Below are positions 1 through 6,677 of a DNA stretch of 36,757 nt, in pieces. The notes under the pieces were generated by a model. That model was not told where the DNA came from and searched no databases. It worked only from the letters and a program-made list of their open reading frames with translations. A program made the position numbers and the translations under genes. The stretch lies in the NCBI GenBank assembly GCA_035267185.1, contig DATFLY010000143.1, positions 1 to 36,757 on the forward strand, in the 5' to 3' direction. Source of the DNA: JAUIBE01 sp035267185 (GTDB lineage Bacteria; Pseudomonadota; Gammaproteobacteria; Xanthomonadales; SZUA-36). The first letter of the stretch is position 1. The number at the start of each line of letters is the position of its first letter.

Positions 1-1
1 G

Positions 2-688
2 ATTTTTGCACTTGATGTCTCAGACCTGGAGCGCGCACGGGAGCTTGTAAACACGCTGGGGGATTCAGTTGAGTTTTATAAAATCGGCCTCGAGTTTTTT
101 CTTTCCGGAAACTATTTCGAACTGGCTGCTGAACTCAGGGAAAAGGGCAAGAAAATTTTTGCCGACCTGAAATTGTTCGACATACCCGCAACCGTCGCTT
201 CTGCTGTGCGACAACTGGCCCGCCGTGATGTGCAGTTCTGCACCGTTCACGGCAACGACAGCATGCTCAGAGCTGCTGCCGATGCCAAGGGAGATATGCA
301 GATACTTGCTGTCACAGCACTGACCAGCCTCGACCAGGGAGACCTTGACGACCTCGGCTTTGATTGCGACGTCAGCACACTGGTGCTTTCACGCGCACGC
401 CGCGCGCTGGAATGCGGTTGTGACGGTGTGGTGTCCTCCGGACTGGAAGTTCCAACGCTGCGCAAGTCAGTCGATCATGCGCTGCTGACAGTATGTCCGG
501 GTATACGCCCGGTTCACAACGACGAGGTCGATGATCAGCAGCGCGTCATGACGCCATACAAGGCAATCGCAGGGGGCGCTGACTACCTTGTTGTTGGTCG
601 CCCGATTCGGGATGCAGCCGATCCGGCACAGGCAGCCGAGGCAATCCAGCAGGAGATCGCCAGTGCCATTACAGATACGCAGGGTTGA
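2..688 (+). CDS. pyrF: Orotidine 5'-phosphate decarboxylase, 5'-truncated by the window
   Basis: Decarboxylates OMP to UMP, the last step of de novo pyrimidine synthesis, in the cytosol. The reading frame is open from base 2, so the gene starts just outside the window and only a few N-terminal residues should be missing. The visible start reads IFALDVSDLERA, the usual first beta strand. The catalytic DxKxxD motif is present as DLKLFDIPAT around 164-193, followed by a conserved TVHG strand. The C-terminal phosphate-binding part shows CPGIRP and DYLVVGRPI. It ends in TGA at 686-688. A promoter-like sequence overlaps the stop codon and appears to drive a separate downstream transcript. Identification is secure from the motifs. 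Confidence 0.96.
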   Translation: MFALDVSDLERARELVNTLGDSVEFYKIGLEFFLSGNYFELAAELREKGKKIFADLKLFDIPATVASAVRQLARRDVQFCTVHGNDSMLRAAADAKGDMQILAVTALTSLDQGDLDDLGFDCDVSTLVLSRARRALECGCDGVVSSGLEVPTLRKSVDHALLTVCPGIRPVHNDEVDDQQRVMTPYKAIAGGADYLVVGRPIRDAADPAQAAEAIQQEIASAITDTQG

Positions 689-714
689 CTTTTGTTAAAC
701 TTCTGGATTACGAT
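685..714 (+). promoter_or_regulatory. Sigma70-like promoter overlapping the pyrF stop codon
   Basis: TTGACT at 685-690 and TACGAT at 709-714 are 18 bp apart, both close to consensus. The predicted transcription start is near 721. Nothing downstream looks like a normal gene before a strong terminator at 881-908, so this promoter would make a short RNA. Confidence 0.5.
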
Positions 715-720
715 GCGCTC

Positions 721-908
721 ATAAGTTGTTAATAATAAACAATCTATAAATAATAAAAGATAGGCACATGGACGAACTCGCCACCAGGTGAGCGCCTGAT
801 AACAAAAACTAGATAGGACTGCTACCAAAGTAATTTTGCCCTCGGGCATTCACGATCCTCTCCGGCTCTGCCGGACTTCTGGGCTGACCATGTGTCAGCC
901 CTTTTTTT
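721..908 (+). ncRNA. Candidate structured small RNA, about 185 nt
   Basis: The region lies between a good promoter and a strong intrinsic terminator and has no convincing protein gene. It holds four hairpins: CTCGCC/GGTGAG (777-792, one G-T pair, inside AGGC 762-765 / GCCT 794-797), TGCC-CTCG-GGCA (837-848), TCCGGC-TCT-GCCGGA (861-875) and the terminator stem. The 5' part (721-760) is AT-rich and would be single stranded. A seven-codon ORF, MDELATR then TGA (768-791), lies inside, but its ribosome site is poor. I do not recognise the RNA as 6S, SRP, tmRNA or a known riboswitch. It could instead be an attenuator remnant. The structure is seen in the sequence; the function is unknown. Confidence 0.42.
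881..908 (+). terminator. Rho-independent terminator
   Basis: GGGCTGAC (881-888) and GTCAGCCC (894-901) form a perfect 8-bp stem with a 5-nt loop, followed by seven T residues (902-908). It ends the candidate small RNA and could also catch readthrough from pyrF. Confidence 0.88.
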
Positions 909-965
909 CGATGCAACCACTCACCAGCCTGCACTGGCGTTATGGAACCGCATCGCCCAGACCTC

Positions 966-1035
966 CTTATTGGTCGTGCTCGCATATTGATTCAGGAATG
1001 CACGACATCATGCGGAGGCACTGGTCGATGCTCAA
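966..1035 (+). repeat. 70-bp direct repeat, copy 1
   Basis: Begins CTTATTGGTCGTGCTCGCAT and matches 1141-1210 in the same orientation at 67 of 70 positions. The copies are offset by 175 bp. No open frame through it resembles a known protein. Either a segmental duplication or a decayed mobile-element fragment. Confidence 0.85.
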
Positions 1036-1140
1036 AGATCGTGCCACATCCCTTCAGGAGCCAACACATCCCTGTGCCAATCCTCGATGGAGTGAAGTGC
1101 CGAACTGTATAAGTGGTATAAGAACGAGTCAGCAGCGTTT

Positions 1141-1210
1141 CTTATTGGTCGTGCTCGCATACTGATCCAGGAGTGCACGACATCATGCGGAGGCACTGGT
1201 CGATGCTCAA
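1141..1210 (+). repeat. 70-bp direct repeat, copy 2
   Basis: Second copy of the repeat at 966-1035, differing at three positions, all transitions. Similarity stops sharply on both sides, which argues for a discrete unit rather than a long duplicated block. Confidence 0.85.
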
Positions 1211-1277
1211 CATCCGTTTAACCTCCTGCTGTTAAGCCACAGACGAGACTCTCCGTCACTGGCAATTCAGGACTAGA

Positions 1278-1388
1278 GGCATCTGCCACCTACCCCTTTT
1301 TCAAAACACGCAGCGAGTACGTTCCTGTATGCTCTTTTCCGGCGTCCTGCCTACAAAGGTTTTGAAAAAGGGGTAGGTGGCAGATGCC
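1278..1388. mobile_element. 111-bp MITE-like element with perfect 30-bp terminal inverted repeats
   Basis: The left arm (1278-1307, starting GGCATCTGCCACCTACCCC) and right arm (1359-1388) are exact reverse complements over 30 bp and enclose 51 bp with no coding potential. Complementarity ends abruptly at both edges. No convincing target-site duplication is visible. The size and arms suit a non-autonomous miniature element needing a transposase elsewhere in the genome; a large single hairpin is the alternative. The perfect arms suggest recent activity or selection on pairing. Confidence 0.7.
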
Positions 1389-1530
1389 ATGACGTGGCTC
1401 AGAACCGTAAGCAAAGGACATCAGTGTTCCACACCGCCCGGGAAAAGGCGTAACCGTTGCGCGTTGGCTTAGCACATTCGATGATCCTGGACGGCGTCGA
1501 TGAAGAGGTCTCGCCTGCCCGGCCAATGGA

Positions 1531-1738
1531 AAGCGCCGAAGGCTGGCCTTGTCTGTTGTGACACTGGCAGCGCCGAGCGACGCAGCTGAGAATGAAAGGC
1601 GAGACAAGGATGTCGAGCCAGCGCCTTCAGTACAGGGAAGTACTGTAGGCGTGCTTTCACCGAGCAGCAAGGCGTGAGGGTAACCTCTTTGAGGTCGCGA
1701 ACCCGTGTCACAACAGACAAGGCCAGCCTTCGGTGCTT
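1531..1738 (-). repeat. Hairpin-rich dispersed element, copy 1
   Basis: Closed by 34-bp terminal inverted repeats (1531-1564 and 1705-1738, one mismatch). Read on the minus strand, the interior has in order a 5-bp hairpin (1683-1695, ACCTC/GAGGT), the string TACCCTCACG, a long hairpin with core CAGTAC-TTCCCT-GTACTG flanked by GCCT/AGGC (1623-1650), a weaker hairpin with loop ATCCTT, and a conserved 21-bp block (1565-1585) containing CGCTCGGCGCT that abuts the closing stem. The same parts in the same order occur at 17970-18194. It sits about 80 bp upstream of plsB. Reading frames through it are probably spurious. Confidence 0.75.
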
Positions 1739-1817
1739 CCAGGGAGACGAATAGACGCGTCACAAGTGTGACCTCGAATGTCCAATAACCACCAAACCAA
1801 GTATCCTTGACGCGCAG

Positions 1818-4415
1818 ATGAGCAGTGATTCGCCCAAACCCGGCTTCCTGGCAAAGCTGAAATACTCGTGGTACATGATGTGGCGCGGCGTGCTGCATTG
1901 GTGGGTACGCTCCAAGACACTTCCACAACCATTTGATGACATCGTCATCGACCCCGATAAACCCGTTTGCTACGTGATGGACAGCTACGCGCTTTCCTCA
2001 CTTCTGATCATGGACAAGTGCTGCGAGCAGCTGGACCTGCCCCGTCCTGTATTACCACTCAGGCTTGATGGAAGTGATGAACCCAGGAGTTACCTTGCAC
2101 TGCGACGCAAGCAGGGCTTACTGATCATGCGCACACGTGCCCGTTCACATTCCGAGATGCTGGAGCGGCTGGTTGCCTATGTAGGCGAGGCTGAGAATAC
2201 CGCGAGGGACGTTCAGCTGGTGCCTGTATCCGTATTGATCGGGCGTGCGCCTGACAAGGAAACAGGCCTGGCCAAAATCATGTTCACAGAGTCCTGGGAA
2301 ATTGCGGGCCGATTGAGAAGACTGCTTGGCACCATGATCAACGGCAGGAACACCTTTGTTCGATTCAGCCCGCCCATCTCACTACTGGAAGCCAGCCAGG
2401 AAGGCCTGGGTGACGCAAGAACCCTTCGCAAGGTCTCCCGAATCCTCAGGGTCCATTTTCAACGCGTTCGAAGCGCAGCCATCGGCCCTGATCTTTCTCA
2501 CCGCAGAACGGTGGTGGAGAAAGTACTCACCAGCCCGTCGGTCAGGAAAGCCATCAGCGACAAAGCCCGGGCTGACAAGATCACCGAACAAAAAGCGCGG
2601 AAGATTGCGCACGACTATGTCAACGAGATCGCTGCCGACTATTCCTATTCTTTCGTCCGAATCGCATCTTTTGCATTGTCCTGGTTCTGGAACCGAATTT
2701 ACGATGGCGTCTCGCTTAATCACTTCAGCCAGTTCCAGAAAGTCGCCGCTGACTATGAAGTGATCTACGTGCCCTGCCATCGCAGCCATATCGATTACCT
2801 GCTGCTTTCCTATCTTGTTTACCACCAGGGCTTTGTACCCCCTCACGTTGCGGCAGGTGTGAACCTCAACCTGCCGGTCATCGGCAGGATTATCAGGAAA
2901 GGCGGCGGCTTTTACATTCGCCGCTCGTTCCGCACCCAGAAACTGTATTCAGCCGTGTTCCACGAGTACCTCGCCACCATCCAGGCACAGGGCACATCAC
3001 TCGAGTATTTCATAGAGGGAACCAGGAGCCGAACCGGTCGACTGCTGCCACCAAAGTCCGGAATGCTGGCCATGTCTGTGCGCAGTTATCTCCGAAACCC
3101 AACTCGCCCGCTCATGTTTCAGCCGATCTACATCGGCTACGAACGACTGGTCGAGGGCAACAGTTACACGGCCGAGCTTTCAGGCCAGAAGAAGAGATCG
3201 GAATCGTTGTGGGACCTGCTCAACGTATTCAGGATTCTTCGTGAACGCTACGGGAAAGTCCATGTCAGTTTTGCTGATCCGATATTCCTCGACGATCTGC
3301 TTGATAAACACGAGCCGGCCTGGCGTGATTTCGACCCAGGCAAGGAACGCAAACCACCGTGGCTTGCACCACTGATCGATCAGCTCGGAAACGGGATCAT
3401 CACCGGCATTAACGAGACTGCGCACGTCAGCTCGATTAACCTGTTGGCAGCCATACTGCTGGCCACCCCCAAGCATGCCATTGATCGCGAGGACCTGATC
3501 AGCGTGCTGGTGCTGTACCTGGATCTCCTGCAGCACTGCGCCTATTCAGACCGAGTCACGTTCACTGCCCGATCGGCTGAAGCAATCGTTCAGTATGGAA
3601 TTGAAATGGAGGTGCTCAGGGTCAGTGAGCATCCCCTGGGTGACATCATCGAGGTCAACCCTGAGCAGGCCGTTCGCCTCACCTACTTCCGCAACAATGT
3701 CTCGCACCTGCTGGCCCTGCCATCCCTTGTTGCAGCCTGTTTCATGAACTCTCCTGCTATTGAAGAAAGCCAGGTCAGACGAATCGCGGCGGGCGTGTAT
3801 CCGTTCCTGAAAGCAGAATTGTTTTTGCCCTGGGATGCCGACGGGTTCGTAGGTGCAGCACTGCGATTTACTCACTGGCTGAGGGCACGTGGACTACTTT
3901 TGCCTGATTCCGGAAATGGTCATCTCGAACGGGCAGAAGGTGGCAGCCACGAAGCGTTCCAGCTCAGGCTGCTGGGCCGCGCCCTGCTCCAGACCTATGA
4001 GCGTTACTACATCACTGTCGCGGTCCTGGCCAAGAACGGATCCGGCATCCTCACCCGCGGTGAGGTAGAACGACTATGCACCCTCACAGCACAACGAATT
4101 TCTCAGCTCAATGAGTTTGCAGCGCCTGAGTTCTACGACAAGAACCTGTTCAGGCAATTTATCGAATTACTCCGCTCCGGCGGAATCCTTTACGTGAATG
4201 AAAGTGGCAAATTTGAGTTCACAGAGCTTCTGGGACAGATCAGTGACGATGCCAAGCTCATCCTAAGCAAGGAAATCCGTCATGCCATTATGAAAATAGC
4301 GCCGCGACTTTCCGGGCAGATAGGGACGGACGATCCGGCGAAAGTGGAGCAGCTCACCTCAACCCCGGAAGCGGATCAGCCCGAGGCCAGCGTTAAGCGT
4401 CAAGATCAGGAATAA
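1818..4415 (+). CDS. plsB: Glycerol-3-phosphate 1-O-acyltransferase
   Basis: Transfers an acyl chain from acyl-ACP or acyl-CoA to sn-1 of glycerol-3-phosphate, the first step of phospholipid synthesis, at the inner membrane. The 865-residue product is somewhat longer than E. coli PlsB (about 807). All four acyltransferase blocks are visible: HRSHID with catalytic His321 and Asp326, GGGFYIRRSF at 362-371, FIEGTRSRTGR around 398-408, and PIYIGYERLVEG from 436. The N-terminus aligns with PlsB at PVCYVMDSYALSS, so the ATG at 1818 is reasonable although its ribosome site is weak. The C-terminal tail after about residue 835 is hydrophilic and poorly conserved, accounting for part of the extra length. 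The 3' end overlaps the convergent YdcH-like gene by 23 bp. Upstream lies the hairpin-rich element, which may separate it from its promoter or supply one. Confidence 0.97.
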   Translation: MSSDSPKPGFLAKLKYSWYMMWRGVLHWWVRSKTLPQPFDDIVIDPDKPVCYVMDSYALSSLLIMDKCCEQLDLPRPVLPLRLDGSDEPRSYLALRRKQGLLIMRTRARSHSEMLERLVAYVGEAENTARDVQLVPVSVLIGRAPDKETGLAKIMFTESWEIAGRLRRLLGTMINGRNTFVRFSPPISLLEASQEGLGDARTLRKVSRILRVHFQRVRSAAIGPDLSHRRTVVEKVLTSPSVRKAISDKARADKITEQKARKIAHDYVNEIAADYSYSFVRIASFALSWFWNRIYDGVSLNHFSQFQKVAADYEVIYVPCHRSHIDYLLLSYLVYHQGFVPPHVAAGVNLNLPVIGRIIRKGGGFYIRRSFRTQKLYSAVFHEYLATIQAQGTSLEYFIEGTRSRTGRLLPPKSGMLAMSVRSYLRNPTRPLMFQPIYIGYERLVEGNSYTAELSGQKKRSESLWDLLNVFRILRERYGKVHVSFADPIFLDDLLDKHEPAWRDFDPGKERKPPWLAPLIDQLGNGIITGINETAHVSSINLLAAILLATPKHAIDREDLISVLVLYLDLLQHCAYSDRVTFTARSAEAIVQYGIEMEVLRVSEHPLGDIIEVNPEQAVRLTYFRNNVSHLLALPSLVAACFMNSPAIEESQVRRIAAGVYPFLKAELFLPWDADGFVGAALRFTHWLRARGLLLPDSGNGHLERAEGGSHEAFQLRLLGRALLQTYERYYITVAVLAKNGSGILTRGEVERLCTLTAQRISQLNEFAAPEFYDKNLFRQFIELLRSGGILYVNESGKFEFTELLGQISDDAKLILSKEIRHAIMKIAPRLSGQIGTDDPAKVEQLTSTPEADQPEASVKRQDQE

Positions 4416-4605
4416 GTTTTGATTCCAGCAGTGCAATCCAGTCCTTGAGTTTCAGCTTGCGCTTTTTCATGCGGGTAATTTGCAGCTGGTCCATGGCAGG
4501 GTCGGAAGCGAGCCGGAGTATGGCCTCATCAAGATCGCGATGCTCCTCGCGCAGCTGCGTCAGGAGATCGGCTATTTCACCAGGGTCATTTGAGTTCAGG
4601 CTCAC
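4393..4605 (-). CDS. YdcH/DUF465 family small protein
   Basis: A 70-residue, highly charged, helical protein. The C-terminal half carries the family signature RMKKRKLKLKD, typical of YdcH-like proteins, which form short coiled-coil helical hairpins and have no settled function. The N-terminus (MSLNSNDPGEIADLL) is followed by a heptad-like stretch LREEHRDLDEAILRL. The gene is convergent with plsB and its last codons overlap the plsB 3' end by 23 bp. Its ATG at 4605 faces the divergent dctP gene across 93 bp, so the two promoters share that gap. The family assignment is good; the role is unknown. Confidence 0.85.
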   Translation of the reverse strand: MSLNSNDPGEIADLLTQLREEHRDLDEAILRLASDPAMDQLQITRMKKRKLKLKDWIALLESKLIPDLDA

Positions 4606-4698
4606 AGCTTAAGGATAGCCCGTTTTGATCGGGAGTTTGATCTTTTCGGGAATTTTTACAGTACAAAGTACAATGATGAAAAATGTGCGGAGAAAACG

Positions 4699-5799
4699 AT
4701 GAAAAGACGTGAGTTCGTCAGGAACGCAGGCTGGGCAGGTACCGCCGGAGTGCTGGCAGCGTGTGGCAACCAGTCTTCGGATGCAGCGAATCAGCAGGCT
4801 TGCGAAGCTGATGACCCCATCGAATGGAAGATGGTAACAACCTGGCCACGTGATTTCCCGGGACTGGGAACGGGCGCAGCCAGGCTGGCTGAAAAAATCG
4901 GCAAAATGAGTGGCGGACGACTGACAGTCAAAGTCTTTGCCGGCAATGAGCTGGTCCCGCCATTTGAAGTGTTTGATGCCGTTTCTCGCGGAACCGCAGA
5001 GCTAGGACATGGAGCGGCCTACTACTGGAAAGGAAAAATCCCCGCAACCCAGTTTTTCACCGGCGTACCGTTCGGAATCGGTGGGCACGAGCTCAACGGC
5101 TGGTTTTACTACGGTGGTGGCCTGGAGCTTTATCGTGAAGCCTATGCGCCATTCGGAGTGATTCCTTTCGTCGTGGGCAACTCCGGAACCCAGGCCGGCG
5201 GCTGGTTCAACAAGGAAATCAACAGTGTTGATGATCTCAAGGGCCTGAAGATGCGAATTCCGGGAATCGGTGGCGAAGTGATTCAAAGGGCCGGAGGAAC
5301 CCCGGTCAATATTCCAGGCGCAGAACTCTTCACCGCGCTCCAGAATGGAACCATTGATGCGGCCGAATGGGTCGGCCCCATGAACGACCTGGCGTTCGGC
5401 CTGTTTCGTGCAGCGCGTTACTACTATTACCCGGGCTGGCAGGAACCGGGTACAGCTCTTGAAATGATCGTCAACCAGGAGGCCTGGGAAAAACTCCCTT
5501 CCGATCTTCAGGCCATCGTCGAGACAGCCAGCCAGGCAGCCGTGACTGACATGTACTCGGAATTCGAGGCCCGCAATGGTCAGGCGCTCAGCGCATTACT
5601 GGAAGAACACGATGTGGAATTGAAGCGATTTCCCGATGATGTACTGGCTGAGCTCAGGCACTTTACCGACGAGGTTCTTGAAGACATCGCCGACAGCGAT
5701 CCGATGGCGAGAAGAGCATGGGACTCCCTGCGCAGCTACAGCGAACAGATTAAACCAGCAACAGCCATCGGCGAACAGGCGATTTTTAATAGCCGATGA
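4699..5799 (+). CDS. TRAP transporter solute-binding protein, DctP/TakP type, Tat lipoprotein
   Basis: The periplasmic receptor of a tripartite ATP-independent transporter, which delivers an organic acid to a DctQM permease. The 366-residue protein starts MKRREFVRNAGWAG with a twin-arginine motif and continues to LAAC, a lipobox, so it is probably Tat-exported and lipid-anchored. The mature part has TakP-subgroup marks: TTWPRDFPGLGTGA, GVPFGIG, GGGLELYREAY, GWFNKEI and DLKGLKMRIPG. That Arg of the MRIPG segment normally holds the ligand carboxylate. TakP relatives bind 2-oxo acids such as pyruvate or lactate, so a keto or hydroxy acid ligand is likely but inferred. GGAG precedes the ATG at good spacing. 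Two small membrane genes follow directly, and the large permease is on the opposite strand downstream. Confidence 0.93.
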   Translation: MKRREFVRNAGWAGTAGVLAACGNQSSDAANQQACEADDPIEWKMVTTWPRDFPGLGTGAARLAEKIGKMSGGRLTVKVFAGNELVPPFEVFDAVSRGTAELGHGAAYYWKGKIPATQFFTGVPFGIGGHELNGWFYYGGGLELYREAYAPFGVIPFVVGNSGTQAGGWFNKEINSVDDLKGLKMRIPGIGGEVIQRAGGTPVNIPGAELFTALQNGTIDAAEWVGPMNDLAFGLFRAARYYYYPGWQEPGTALEMIVNQEAWEKLPSDLQAIVETASQAAVTDMYSEFEARNGQALSALLEEHDVELKRFPDDVLAELRHFTDEVLEDIADSDPMARRAWDSLRSYSEQIKPATAIGEQAIFNSR

Positions 5800-5829
5800 A
5801 TGCATCATGACCTCCCATTCAGGTCTATA

Positions 5830-6249
5830 ATGCAATTGGGGGTAAGGACATTGATCAGCGACGCGACACTACCAGTAGCTATTGTTACAGCAGCACTGCT
5901 TTTGATCCTGGGTTGCTCCATGTTGTTTGCAACCCGGAGCTGGCTGGCATTGATGTCGGAATATTCAGAACATCCGCACAAGCTGCTCGTTCCCGGAATG
6001 GCCGCGATGGTTTACGGCCTGATCGTTGTTTTCGAACACAATATCTGGGTCAGGGGCTGGGAGGTGGCAATCACCATTGCCGGCTGGGCCATCCTGCTGA
6101 AAGGCCTGACATTCCTGTTTATGCCCGATACCGCGACTCTGTACGCAAAATTTCCGGAATCACTGACAAAAATGTCCCTGCGGGTCGGCGGCACCATCCT
6201 GATCCTGCTTTCCATCATGTTATTGCTGACCTTCACTGGCCAGACCTGA
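5830..6249 (+). CDS. Small four-helix membrane protein, tandem paralogue 1
   Basis: About 139 residues with four predicted membrane helices. Between helices 1 and 2 lies a polar segment RSWLALMSEYSEHPHKLL, and helices 2-3 frame HNIWVRGWEVAITIAGW. This N-x-W...W...GW pattern belongs, from memory, to an uncharacterised family of small membrane proteins. It aligns along its whole length with the next gene, so they arose by duplication. The frame is open from an ATG at 5800 directly after the dctP stop; the ATG at 5830 has a better AGG spacing, and a TTG at 5851 behind a G-rich stretch is also possible. The position invites comparison with TRAP DctQ, but the sequence does not look like DctQ. Confidence 0.75.
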   Translation: MQLGVRTLISDATLPVAIVTAALLLILGCSMLFATRSWLALMSEYSEHPHKLLVPGMAAMVYGLIVVFEHNIWVRGWEVAITIAGWAILLKGLTFLFMPDTATLYAKFPESLTKMSLRVGGTILILLSIMLLLTFTGQT

Positions 6250-6255
6250 ACCCTG

Positions 6256-6660
6256 GTGAACACCGAACTCCAATCCACCATGGCCGGGATTTTCGGGCTA
6301 TCGATGACGGCGCTGGGCGTTTCCTACCTGTTGCAAACCAGACGATGGATCGAGCTTTATCACGAATTTGAAGCCTATCCGAGACGGTTCATTTTCACCG
6401 GTCTTTTTATATTCGTAACCGGCATGTACATCGCAATCAATTTCAATGACTGGTCTTCGACCTGGCCGATTTTCATCACTGCGTTCGGCTGGCTGATGGC
6501 CATTGAATCCGGAATACTCATCATGAGGCCTTCGCTTGCAGGCTGGATGACCCGAAAGGTTGGCTCAAGGCTCAACGTCTACCTTCGCCTTGGTGGTCTG
6601 CTTTTCCTTGGTCTGGGTGGCCTTATGGTCTGGGAATACCTGCTACAGGCGCGCTTTTAG
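6256..6660 (+). CDS. Small four-helix membrane protein, tandem paralogue 2
   Basis: About 134 residues, four membrane helices, starting at GTG 6256 only 6 bp after the upstream paralogue; an ATG at 6280 is the alternative. It shares the polar segment (RRWIELYHEFEAYPRRF, matching RSWLALMSEYSEHPHKL of its neighbour) and the NFNDWSSTWPIFITAFGW segment between helices 2 and 3. The two proteins probably form a hetero-oligomer or have related jobs. It is convergent with the TRAP large permease gene, 17 bp away, with no clear terminator between them. Function unknown. Confidence 0.75.
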   Translation: MNTELQSTMAGIFGLSMTALGVSYLLQTRRWIELYHEFEAYPRRFIFTGLFIFVTGMYIAINFNDWSSTWPIFITAFGWLMAIESGILIMRPSLAGWMTRKVGSRLNVYLRLGGLLFLGLGGLMVWEYLLQARF

Positions 6661-6677
6661 CCGAAAAACACCCCCAA

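Noticed and set aside
836..1165. 109-codon plus-strand ORF
   Set aside because: It spans the terminator and one direct repeat, has poor codon use and no recognisable family.
966..1210. CRISPR array
   Set aside because: Only two copies of a 70-bp repeat with a 105-bp spacer and no cas genes.
1290..1928. 212-codon minus-strand ORF, plus nested minus ORFs at 1469-1720 and 1708-1932
   Set aside because: They run through the hairpin-rich repeat, the MITE-like arm and the antisense of plsB. The peptide has no domain-like pattern; repeats of this kind often produce spurious hypothetical proteins.
5830..6660. Small membrane proteins called as DctQ
   Set aside because: They have four helices and lie by dctP, but the sequence pattern matches another small membrane family and they are duplicated; kept as unknown.
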